A stretch of DNA of 64,000 nucleotides from Flavobacterium sp. 1355 (GTDB lineage Bacteria > Bacteroidota > Bacteroidia > Flavobacteriales > Flavobacteriaceae): assembly GCF_017833415.1 (NCBI RefSeq), contig NZ_JAFICC010000006.1, positions 1 through 64,000 of the forward strand, written 5' to 3'. The notes beneath the pieces are model-generated. The model saw only the letters and a program-made list of their open reading frames with translations. It ran no database searches and was not told where the DNA came from. Shown here piece by piece: positions 8,982 to 16,678 of this stretch. Each line of letters opens with the position of its first letter. The stretch's first letter is position 1. A program made the translations under genes and the position numbers.

Positions 8982-9911
8982 CTAAAGGCGGGCGATAAAA
9001 GCCAAAGCTGTTTTTTTATCCTGATTTAGCTGCTCTTTGAGCAACTCAACAGATCCGAATTTTTGTTCTTCGCGAAGATATTCTAATAAGGAAACCTCAA
9101 TTTTATGGCCATAGACGTCAGCATCAAAATCAAAAAGATTTACTTCAATAGTTTTCTTTTCTCCATTGACAGTTGGGTTAAAACCAATATTCATCATTCC
9201 AAAAACTTCTTTTTCGTTGATGATTGTTTTAACGACATAAACACCATTTTTTGGGATTTTTTTATACTCTTCCTCAATATTGATATTAGCAGTCGGGAAA
9301 CCAATTGTTCTTCCAAGCTGTTTGCCTTTTACCACTTCACCAGTCAGGAAATAAGAATAACCAAGATAATCATTGGCAAGAGCTACATTTCCTTCGTCCA
9401 GCGCTTTTCTGATTTTGGTAGAACTTACAGAAACATCCTGGATTTCCTGAGCAGAAATTTGCTCCACTTCAAAACCATATTCTTTTCCAAAAGCAATTAA
9501 ATCATCAATGTTTGCTGTTCTGTTTCGTCCAAAACGATGGTCGTGGCCAATAATTATTTTATGAATATGAAATTGATCAACAAGAATGGTATGAACAAAT
9601 TCTTCTGCAGTCAGTCTTGAAAAACTTTCGTTAAACGGATGAATAACAAGATTTTCGATCCCCGTTTGTTCTAAAAGCTTGGTTTTTTCAGAAATTGTAT
9701 TTAAAAGTTTTATTTCTGATTTTTCCTGAAGAACCATTCTTGGGTGAGGAAAAAAAGTGAGAACCAAACTCTCGTATTTTCCATTTTCTGTGTTTTGAGT
9801 AATTCGTTCCAGAATTTTTTTATGACCAATATGTACACCATCAAAGGTGCCAAGAGTTAAAATAGTTTTCTTGGTTGTCCGAAAATCGTTTATAGAATGA
9901 AAGAGCTTCAA
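8982..9911 (-). CDS. ribF: Bifunctional riboflavin kinase / FAD synthetase
   Basis: This enzyme makes FMN and FAD from riboflavin and ATP. The 309 residues hold an N-terminal FAD synthetase (nucleotidyltransferase) domain with LTLGTFDGVHIGHKKIL, IIGHDHRFGRNR and ISSTKIR-like SVSSTKIR, and a C-terminal flavokinase domain with GRTIGFPTANI and NGVYVV. Length and order are those of standard bacterial RibF. The ATG at 9911 lies about 20 bases after a TAAATTTG -7 box at 9940-9933 on the minus strand, which supports the start. Confidence 0.96.
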   Translation of the reverse strand: MKLFHSINDFRTTKKTILTLGTFDGVHIGHKKILERITQNTENGKYESLVLTFFPHPRMVLQEKSEIKLLNTISEKTKLLEQTGIENLVIHPFNESFSRLTAEEFVHTILVDQFHIHKIIIGHDHRFGRNRTANIDDLIAFGKEYGFEVEQISAQEIQDVSVSSTKIRKALDEGNVALANDYLGYSYFLTGEVVKGKQLGRTIGFPTANINIEEEYKKIPKNGVYVVKTIINEKEVFGMMNIGFNPTVNGEKKTIEVNLFDFDADVYGHKIEVSLLEYLREEQKFGSVELLKEQLNQDKKTALAFIARL

Positions 9912-9932
9912 AGCAAATTATTTAAGATGGTG

Positions 9933-9940
9933 CAAATTTA
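9933..9940 (-). promoter_or_regulatory. Probable ribF -7 promoter element
   Basis: TAAATTTG on the minus strand matches TAnnTTTG at the right distance from the ribF start. No good -33 TTG is seen 19-21 bases upstream. Confidence 0.5.
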
Positions 9941-10078
9941 TACTATCTATTTTAAATTTGATACTCAGCACAATTGATTTTTTAACGAAAATTGATTTTC
10001 TTTTTAGAAAAAAGTGGCAACTCGTCGGTGAAAAATGATTAATTGTCTTTTCTTCGTAAGAATTTGATTTAATTGCTT

Positions 10079-10086
10079 TATTTTTG
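10079..10086 (+). promoter_or_regulatory. Possible -7 promoter element of the metalloprotease gene
   Basis: TATTTTTG matches TAnnTTTG and lies 26 bases before the ATG at 10112; a -33 element at the right spacing is not clear. Confidence 0.4.
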
Positions 10087-10111
10087 ATTGCTTAAAAACA
10101 ATTCTGGATTT

Positions 10112-12799
10112 ATGAAAAAACAATTACTTTTCGTATTAGTCATTTTTTGCTGTATAAATATGAACGCTCAGTCAGATGGATTGTGGCAAAAAGCAAGTTC
10201 AGCTTCAGTAATGAAGAAAAAAGTAAATGATCAGGATTCAGGTAATTTATACTTTACATTAAACTCAGATTTTCTAAAATCAAAGCTTTCCCCGATCACA
10301 GATAAATCAAAAAAGAACACTTCAGAAATTACCTTTCCAAATCCAGAAGGAGTTTTGGAAAGATATAATGTTTGGGAATCCTCAAATTTTGATCCTGAAT
10401 TACAGGCAAAATATCCGGATATTAGAGCATACGAAGGAGCTGGAATTGATGATAAATCTGCAAAAATTCATTTTAGTGTTTCTCCGGCAGGATTACAATC
10501 GATGGTGCTTCGCACAAATAAAAATCCGGAATTTATAGAAACCAATCCCGATGATAAATCACAATATGTAGTGTTTGGGTCAAAAAGTACTCTTGCAAAA
10601 TCAACATTGGTATGTTCTACAAAAGAGCTTTCAGGTAGTAAGTTGTCAAAAAATGCTTCAACTGCAAAAGAAGCTTCAAATAATAAAGTTTTTAAAACAC
10701 TCCGATTGGCTTTGTCCTGTACAAGTGAATATACTAATTATTTTGGCGGCACAAAAACTGGTGCGCTTGGAGGAATGAACGCTACTTTGACAAGGGTAAA
10801 CGGAATTTTTAATCGTGATTTGGCTATTAAACTGGTTTTGATTGCCAATAATAATGCAGTTATTTATACTGATGCAGTTACAGATCCGTATTCAGATGCT
10901 GCAGCCGGCGCAGATGGAGCATGGAATCAGGAAGTTCAGACAACCCTTACCAATGTTATTGGAAATAGCAATTATGATATCGGACACTTATTTGGCGCTT
11001 CGGGAGGAGGAGGAAATGCCGGATGCATTGGCTGTATTTGTGCCAATCCTACTGCCGCAGAACCACTAGGAAAAGGAAGTGCTTATACTTCTCCATCTAA
11101 TGATAAACCCGAAGGCGATACTTTTGATATTGATTTTGTAATTCATGAGTTTGGACATCAGTTAGGGGCTTATCATACTTTTTCATTCGATTCAGGCGAA
11201 AGTACAGGAGTAAATGTTGAGCCGGGAAGTGGATCTACCATCATGGGTTACGCAGGAGTTTCTGAGGGTTATGATGTGCAGAACAATTCAGACGATTATT
11301 TTGCATACGTAAGCATTCGCCAGATTCAGACTATACTTTCCGGAGTAAGCTGTCCTGTTAGTACAGCGCTAACAAATAATCCACCAGCTATTGATGCGGG
11401 AGAAGATTATACCATTCCAAAAGGAACAGCATTTATCCTAAAAGGAACAGGTTCTGATCCTGAAGGAGGTACAATAACATATTGCTGGGAACAAAACGAC
11501 AGTTCTATAACAACATTCGGTGCAAACAGTAAAGCCTATCCAACCAAACCTGATGGGCCTTTGTTTCGTTCATTTTTGCCAAATACTTCGCCCGTTAGGT
11601 ATATGCCACAACTGAGTGCAGTGCTGCAAAATAATTTATCCTCTACCTGGGAGTCAGTCTCTTCTGTGGCAAGAACTTTAAATTTTACACTGACAGGCCG
11701 TGATAATGCCGCTCAGGGAACAGCACAAACAAATACAGATGCAATGGTTGTTACTGTAAACGAAAACGTTGGACCTTTTGCAGTTACTTCTCAAAATACT
11801 GATAATATTGGCTGGGCAAATGGAACTCAGCAGACCATTACCTGGAGTGTTAATAGCACCAATACATTAGCAGGTTCTACAAATGTAAACATTAAACTTT
11901 CTACCGACGGAGGTTTGACATATCCCGTTAACCTTGCTCTAAACACACCAAATGATGGTTCAGAAACCATTACTGTTCCGGCAGATATAAAAAACACAAA
12001 CTGCAGATTACTAATTGAGCCTACAGACAATATTTATTATGCTGTAAACTCAAAACAGTTTGCGATAGGATACGATGTTACCTCTGATACCAATACTTAT
12101 ACCTTTGCTGCACCAGTTACAATTCCTGATGGTAATATGACTTATACCACAAGAATAATAAGCGTTCCCGCTCCTGTTACTGCAGATCCGGCAGCAATTA
12201 TAGATGTAGATTTGAATATTAATTTTACACATACTTATTTGTCCGATGTTCAGATAAGCATTATGAGCCCGACTGGAACAATTGTACCGTTGTTTGACGG
12301 AAGCTGTGGCAGTACTTCAAATACATTGTCTTTAAAATATGACGATTCAGGAACTACAATTGAATGTGGAATAACCACATTGCAGATAGTTATCCCTGCC
12401 GGAAAACTAAGTGATTTTAATAATCAAAGCCCTTATGGGAACTGGACATTAATGGTACGCGATATTGATGGAGGAAAAACAGGAACAATCAATAGTGCGT
12501 CGATTACAATTCAGAGTCAAAAATATACTTTAGGGACAGATGATTTTGAAAACATAGATTTCGTTCTTTATCCTAATCCGAATAAAGGGAATTTTACGGT
12601 TCAATTCACGCCACAATCAGCAGAAGGAGTTAAAATTTATGTACATGATATTTTAGGAAAAGCAGTTTATTCTAACTCTTTTGTAAGTACAGACAGTTTT
12701 AGTCAAAACATCCAGCTTCTAAATGTTTCATCCGGAATATATCTTGTAACTATTATAGATGGAGACAGAAAAACAGTTAAGAAAATAGTAGTGAACTAA
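10112..12799 (+). CDS. Secreted metzincin (reprolysin-like) metalloprotease with P domain and T9SS C-terminal signal
   Basis: The start is ATG 10112 rather than the in-frame TTG at 10088, because MKKQLLFVLVIFC...NAQ is then a clean signal peptide. The 895 residues include a pro-like region, then a metzincin catalytic domain with the zinc motif HExxHxxGxxH (H345, E346, H349, G352, H355) and a Met-turn at M378 (STIMGYAG). Next come an Ig/PKD-like part around NAGEDYTI-like DAGEDYTIPKG, then a proprotein-convertase P domain (HTYLSDVQISIMSPTG ... SPYGNWTLMVRD). The last 80 residues carry YPNPNKGNF and GIYLVTI, a T9SS type A sorting signal. It is an extracellular protease predicted to be surface-bound or released; the substrate is unknown. 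Confidence 0.93.
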   Translation: MKKQLLFVLVIFCCINMNAQSDGLWQKASSASVMKKKVNDQDSGNLYFTLNSDFLKSKLSPITDKSKKNTSEITFPNPEGVLERYNVWESSNFDPELQAKYPDIRAYEGAGIDDKSAKIHFSVSPAGLQSMVLRTNKNPEFIETNPDDKSQYVVFGSKSTLAKSTLVCSTKELSGSKLSKNASTAKEASNNKVFKTLRLALSCTSEYTNYFGGTKTGALGGMNATLTRVNGIFNRDLAIKLVLIANNNAVIYTDAVTDPYSDAAAGADGAWNQEVQTTLTNVIGNSNYDIGHLFGASGGGGNAGCIGCICANPTAAEPLGKGSAYTSPSNDKPEGDTFDIDFVIHEFGHQLGAYHTFSFDSGESTGVNVEPGSGSTIMGYAGVSEGYDVQNNSDDYFAYVSIRQIQTILSGVSCPVSTALTNNPPAIDAGEDYTIPKGTAFILKGTGSDPEGGTITYCWEQNDSSITTFGANSKAYPTKPDGPLFRSFLPNTSPVRYMPQLSAVLQNNLSSTWESVSSVARTLNFTLTGRDNAAQGTAQTNTDAMVVTVNENVGPFAVTSQNTDNIGWANGTQQTITWSVNSTNTLAGSTNVNIKLSTDGGLTYPVNLALNTPNDGSETITVPADIKNTNCRLLIEPTDNIYYAVNSKQFAIGYDVTSDTNTYTFAAPVTIPDGNMTYTTRIISVPAPVTADPAAIIDVDLNINFTHTYLSDVQISIMSPTGTIVPLFDGSCGSTSNTLSLKYDDSGTTIECGITTLQIVIPAGKLSDFNNQSPYGNWTLMVRDIDGGKTGTINSASITIQSQKYTLGTDDFENIDFVLYPNPNKGNFTVQFTPQSAEGVKIYVHDILGKAVYSNSFVSTDSFSQNIQLLNVSSGIYLVTIIDGDRKTVKKIVVN

Positions 12800-12823
12800 T
12801 CTTTTCAAATTAATAAACAAAAA

Positions 12824-13504
12824 TCAATACGCCATTGCCATACAGACAATGCTGATTTTTGCACCCGGAATTTTTAATAAGGCACGCGAACAGGCTTCGA
12901 GTGTTGCGCCTGTTGTTAGGACATCATCAATAATTACAAAATGTTTATTGTGATTTTCTTCTGATATAATAACGTCAAACATATTTTTGATGTTTTCAGA
13001 CCTGCCCGAAAGATTCTTTTTTGATTGCGTTTTAGAATAAATTTTCCTGAATAAAACAGAATCATCGTAAGGAATTTTCAAACCTTCAGATAAAGCTTTT
13101 CCAAAAGTAGCCACCTGATTATACCCCCGTTCTTTAAATTTTCTTTTATGAAGCGGAACCGGAATTATAACATCAAAAGGTATTTTTAAGTTTAAATTTT
13201 TCAAATCATTCACATACCAGTTTCCCAAAAGCGTACCGATTTCTTCCTGACCTTTATATTTAAGATTATGAATAAGTTGTTGAACAATTCCTTTTTTATT
13301 GAAGTATAATAATGCCGAAATGTATTCAATATCTACTTTTCCATAAAACTTTTTGACAGCTTCATTTTTATCATCAAGATGATATTGTGTCAGAGGCATT
13401 TCATGTCGGCATTTGGTACATATAACAGTTTCGTTAGTAACCAGGAGCGAACCACATCCGGAGCAAATTTTAGGAAAAAAGAGGTCAATAATATAATTAA
13501 ACAC
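12824..13504 (-). CDS. comF: ComF-family phosphoribosyltransferase-like protein
   Basis: This 226-residue protein has an N-terminal four-Cys zinc site (C14, C17, C29, C32) and a C-terminal phosphoribosyltransferase fold. The PRPP-binding loop FVIIDDVLTTGAT starts near residue 189. ComF proteins act in natural transformation, taking part in handling of imported single-stranded DNA. The start is GTG at 13502-13504, about 20 bases below a TATTTTTG -7 box at 13532-13525. It is convergent with the protease gene with only 24 bases between stops. Confidence 0.88.
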   Translation of the reverse strand: MFNYIIDLFFPKICSGCGSLLVTNETVICTKCRHEMPLTQYHLDDKNEAVKKFYGKVDIEYISALLYFNKKGIVQQLIHNLKYKGQEEIGTLLGNWYVNDLKNLNLKIPFDVIIPVPLHKRKFKERGYNQVATFGKALSEGLKIPYDDSVLFRKIYSKTQSKKNLSGRSENIKNMFDVIISEENHNKHFVIIDDVLTTGATLEACSRALLKIPGAKISIVCMAMAY

Positions 13505-13524
13505 AAATAGAAAGAATTTAGTTA

Positions 13525-13532
13525 CAAAAATA
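13525..13532 (-). promoter_or_regulatory. Probable comF -7 promoter element
   Basis: TATTTTTG on the minus strand matches TAnnTTTG and supports the GTG start 21 bases downstream. Confidence 0.45.
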
Positions 13533-13587
13533 ACGAAATGAATCCTTCAATCTTAATTATTTTTCTTTTTTTTAAAAGTACTTTTTA

Positions 13588-13595
13588 TATTTTTG
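13588..13595 (+). promoter_or_regulatory. -7 promoter element immediately before glyS
   Basis: TATTTTTG matches TAnnTTTG and ends only 7 bases before the ATG at 13603, so the transcript would have almost no 5' leader. Confidence 0.5.
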
Positions 13596-13602
13596 CATCA
13601 CT

Positions 13603-15141
13603 ATGGCAAAACAAGAAGATTTATTTAAGAATGTGGTTTCGCACGCAAAAGAGTACGGATTTATTTTTCCGTCAAGCGAAGTTTACGACGGATTAAGTGC
13701 TGTCTATGATTATGCACAAAATGGTGTCGAGTTAAAAAAGAATATCCGTGAATATTGGTGGAAATCAATGGTTCAGATGAATGAGAATATTGTCGGCCTT
13801 GATGCTGCAATATTAATGCACCCGACAACCTGGAAAGCTTCAGGTCACGTTGATGCCTTCAATGACCCGTTAATTGATAATAAAGATTCTAAAAAAAGAT
13901 ATAGAGCAGACGTTTTGGTTGAAGATTATGCTGAAAAGATCAATCAAAAAGCTCAAAAAGAAATCGAAAAAGCAAGAGCTCGTTTTGGTGATGCTTTTAA
14001 TGAAGAAGAATTTGTTTCAACAAATGCCCGCGTTATAGAATATCTTTCAAAATACAAAGAAATTTTATCAAGACTGGCAAAAGGAATGAGCGAAGATCTT
14101 CAGGATGTAAAAGCTTTAATCGAAGAATTAGAGATTGCTGATCCTGAAACCGGTTCAAGAAACTGGACAGATGTTAAGCAGTTCAACTTAATGTTCGGGA
14201 CCAAATTGGGTGCTTCTGCAGATTCTGCAATGGATTTGTATTTGCGTCCGGAAACGGCTCAGGGTATTTTTGTGAACTTTTTAAATGTTCAGAAATCGGG
14301 GCGTATGAAAGTTCCTTTTGGAATCGCTCAAACAGGTAAAGCGTTTAGAAACGAAATTGTTGCAAGACAATTCATTTTCCGTATGCGTGAATTTGAACAA
14401 ATGGAAATGCAGTTTTTTGTACGTCCGGGAGAAGAAATGCAATGGTACGAACACTGGAAAAAAACACGTTTAAACTGGCACTTATCTTTAGGATTAGGTA
14501 AAGAGAACTACCGTTTTCATGATCACGAAAAATTAGCGCATTACGCAAATGCAGCAGCAGATATTGAGTTTAATTTCCCATTCGGATTCAAAGAACTGGA
14601 GGGAATTCACTCTCGTACCGATTTTGACTTAAAAGCGCACGAACAATATTCAGGTAGAAAATTACAATATTTTGATCCTGAGCTTAATGAAAACTATGTG
14701 CCGTATGTAGTAGAAACATCTGTAGGTCTTGACCGTATGTTTTTAGCAGTTTTTGCAACATCATTGCAGGAAGAAACTTTAGAAGACGGTTCTACAAGAA
14801 CAGTGCTAAAATTGCCTGCAGTCCTTGCGCCAACTAAAGCAGCTGTTTTACCATTAGTTAAAAAAGACGGATTACCGGAAATCTCTAAAAAAATCATCGA
14901 AGATTTAAAATGGGACTTCAATGTTTCTTATGATGAAAAAGATGCCGTAGGCCGTCGTTACAGAAGACAGGATGCTCTTGGAACTCCGTTCTGTATAACA
15001 GTAGATCATCAGACTTTGGAAGATGAAACAGTAACAATTCGTCACAGAGATACAATGAAACAGGATCGAGTAAAAATTGCTGAATTAAAAGATATTATTG
15101 AGAACGAAGTTTCAATGAAAAACTGGTTAATGAAGATGTAA
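13603..15141 (+). CDS. glyS: Glycyl-tRNA synthetase, single-chain (eukaryote/archaea-like) type
   Basis: Class II aminoacyl-tRNA synthetase that charges tRNA-Gly. The 512 residues match the homodimeric GlyQS form used by Bacteroidota rather than the alpha2-beta2 bacterial enzyme. Visible are YLRPETAQGIF, the motif 2 region AFRNEIVARQFIFRMREFEQMEMQ (read as two parts), ETSVGLDRMFL as motif 3, and a C-terminal anticodon-binding domain from LAPTKAAVLPL to the end (VGRRYRRQDALGTPFCITVD). Length is normal. It is monocistronic between a close promoter and a clear terminator. Confidence 0.97.
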   Translation: MAKQEDLFKNVVSHAKEYGFIFPSSEVYDGLSAVYDYAQNGVELKKNIREYWWKSMVQMNENIVGLDAAILMHPTTWKASGHVDAFNDPLIDNKDSKKRYRADVLVEDYAEKINQKAQKEIEKARARFGDAFNEEEFVSTNARVIEYLSKYKEILSRLAKGMSEDLQDVKALIEELEIADPETGSRNWTDVKQFNLMFGTKLGASADSAMDLYLRPETAQGIFVNFLNVQKSGRMKVPFGIAQTGKAFRNEIVARQFIFRMREFEQMEMQFFVRPGEEMQWYEHWKKTRLNWHLSLGLGKENYRFHDHEKLAHYANAAADIEFNFPFGFKELEGIHSRTDFDLKAHEQYSGRKLQYFDPELNENYVPYVVETSVGLDRMFLAVFATSLQEETLEDGSTRTVLKLPAVLAPTKAAVLPLVKKDGLPEISKKIIEDLKWDFNVSYDEKDAVGRRYRRQDALGTPFCITVDHQTLEDETVTIRHRDTMKQDRVKIAELKDIIENEVSMKNWLMKM

Positions 15142-15165
15142 TTTTTCTGCAAATAACTTTATAAT

Positions 15166-15205
15166 ATCCCAAATTTCGATCTAATCGGAGTTTGGGATTT
15201 TTTTA
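15166..15205 (+). terminator. glyS terminator
   Basis: The stem ATCCCAAA (15166-15173) with TTTGGGAT (15191-15198) has an inner CGAT/ATCG pairing and is followed by a run of T. Confidence 0.85.
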
Positions 15206-15368
15206 TTTCCATTTCTGAATTTTAACAATTGTTTATAATATATTAAAAATGAAATATTTGCATTCGTAAAATTTGTATTTTTAATAAATTATAAAAAAAT
15301 TAGGCAATTCATAAGAAAACTAATCAAATAGTTTCTTAGATTTCATCGAAAATTAAGACAAACTACTA

Positions 15369-16175
15369 TTGAAAAAGTACTCGTATATTATCATTGATGA
15401 TAATGCTGAAAGTATTCTGGAAACCAAAACCATCGCAGAAGGTTTTCCGGAGTTAACTTTTTTGGCTTCGGCTACGAATTACCCAAAAGCATTGCAATTA
15501 GTTCTGGAACACAAACCATCACTTATCTTTATTGAAATAGATCCCAAGGATTTATCCAGTAATTTATCCCTTTATTTCATCAATGAATTGTATCGGTATT
15601 TATCGGTTATGCCAAAAATAATAGTGACTACTTCTAAAAGAGAACTTGCTTACGAAGCTATTCAATATGGAGTTTTTGATTATTTGCTAAAACCCATTTT
15701 GCAAATTGATATGCTCAAAACGGTTTTGAAGTTGGATAAAGCTACTTTGGAAACGGAATCTATTAAAATCAGAAATGAAATAAATGCTGTTATCCCAGTC
15801 CTGCAGAAGCCTCAAATTGCAGAACAGCCCCTGACTATTTGTATAAAGTCATATGGAGATTATCGCTACTTGAATGCTGCCGATATTACTTATTTTCAGG
15901 CAGACAATAATTCGACCGATATCTATCTCAATACAGGCGAAATGATAACTGCTTTTAAAACGCTTAAACATTTTGAGAATGTGCTGACTTATCCTTTTTT
16001 CAGGATCCACAACAGCTACATAATTAATCGCAATTATATTGCCCGAATTCATAGTGGAAATTCAATCTGTTACCTGAAAAATTCAACCAAAAAAATACCT
16101 TTTTCCAAAACATATAAATCAAATATTGATCTCATAATTACTGATTTTATTATAGGAAATTACTTAGAAGTCTAA
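15369..16175 (+). CDS. LytTR-family response regulator lacking the usual phospho-acceptor Asp
   Basis: This 268-residue DNA-binding regulator starts at TTG 15369 (MKKYSYIIIDDNAES); no ATG gives a full receiver domain. Residues 4-120 are a CheY-like receiver with the acidic pair D10-D11, T87/T88 and K108. The acceptor position reads LIFIEID, so E56 stands where Asp is phosphorylated. Residues of about 165-265 are a LytTR domain (YFQADNNSTDIYLNTGE ... FFRIHNSYIINRNYI). The missing Asp suggests a regulator that is constitutive or controlled without phosphotransfer. It lies upstream of a small secreted peptide and a kinase-regulator pair; no partner kinase of the LytS type is next to it. Confidence 0.88.
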   Translation: MKKYSYIIIDDNAESILETKTIAEGFPELTFLASATNYPKALQLVLEHKPSLIFIEIDPKDLSSNLSLYFINELYRYLSVMPKIIVTTSKRELAYEAIQYGVFDYLLKPILQIDMLKTVLKLDKATLETESIKIRNEINAVIPVLQKPQIAEQPLTICIKSYGDYRYLNAADITYFQADNNSTDIYLNTGEMITAFKTLKHFENVLTYPFFRIHNSYIINRNYIARIHSGNSICYLKNSTKKIPFSKTYKSNIDLIITDFIIGNYLEV

Positions 16176-16286
16176 AAATTAGGTATTTACGTAAAATTCA
16201 CGCTCATCTACTATCAATTGGGCATGTTCTACCACAAACCAATTTTTTTATATAAATTTTTTTCATTCCCGACTTAGTTTTACACC

Positions 16287-16306
16287 GTGATTGACAGAAC
16301 AATCAC
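16287..16306. repeat. Inverted repeat upstream of the small secreted peptide gene
   Basis: GTGATTG (16287-16293) and CAATCAC (16300-16306) form a 7-bp palindrome with a 6-nt spacer, 38 bases before the ATG. It could be an operator, for example for the LytTR regulator, or a leader hairpin; this is inference. Confidence 0.4.
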
Positions 16307-16344
16307 ATCCCCAAATAAATCATAAAACAAAAAAATCTAAGATC

Positions 16345-16590
16345 ATGAAAAAAACAGCTCTAACATTCGGATTATTCTCTTTAGCAATGGTTGCAACTTC
16401 TTCTGCTACTCCTACAAATCAAGCCATTTTTTCAAATCACAGATCAAGTATTGAACTGCCTGTTGATGGAGCTACAGGCGGTGGAAGAAAACAAGATCGT
16501 ATAGTAAAAGATGAAATGGAAACAAAAAACAATGAGTTTGGTTTTGCTAATATTAATCAATCTTTAGGAGGAAATAAAAAAGTAGATTAA
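16345..16590 (+). CDS. Small secreted protein, 81 residues, unknown function
   Basis: The start is ATG 16345 (MKKTALTFGLFSLAMVATSSA|TPT), which gives a textbook Sec signal peptide; the longer frame from TTG 16291 would put 18 polar residues in front of it. The mature part is about 60 residues, polar, with a GATGGGRKQDR glycine-basic stretch and no cysteine, so it is not disulfide-stabilised. I do not recognise a family. It sits between a LytTR regulator and a TPR histidine kinase, all on one strand, and has its own strong terminator. A secreted signal or envelope-stress peptide is a possible role by position only. Confidence 0.75.
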   Translation: MKKTALTFGLFSLAMVATSSATPTNQAIFSNHRSSIELPVDGATGGGRKQDRIVKDEMETKNNEFGFANINQSLGGNKKVD

Positions 16591-16620
16591 ATCCAATAGA
16601 AAATAATTACAAAATATTTT

Positions 16621-16650
16621 AGGCTGTCAAATTTTTGACAGCCTTTTTTT
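16621..16650 (+). terminator. Terminator of the small secreted peptide gene
   Basis: A perfect 10-bp stem AGGCTGTCAA/TTGACAGCCT with a 4-nt loop is followed by seven to eight T, between the peptide gene and the kinase gene. Confidence 0.92.
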
Positions 16651-16678
16651 ATATTTTTGATGAAATTCAAAATTTCCA

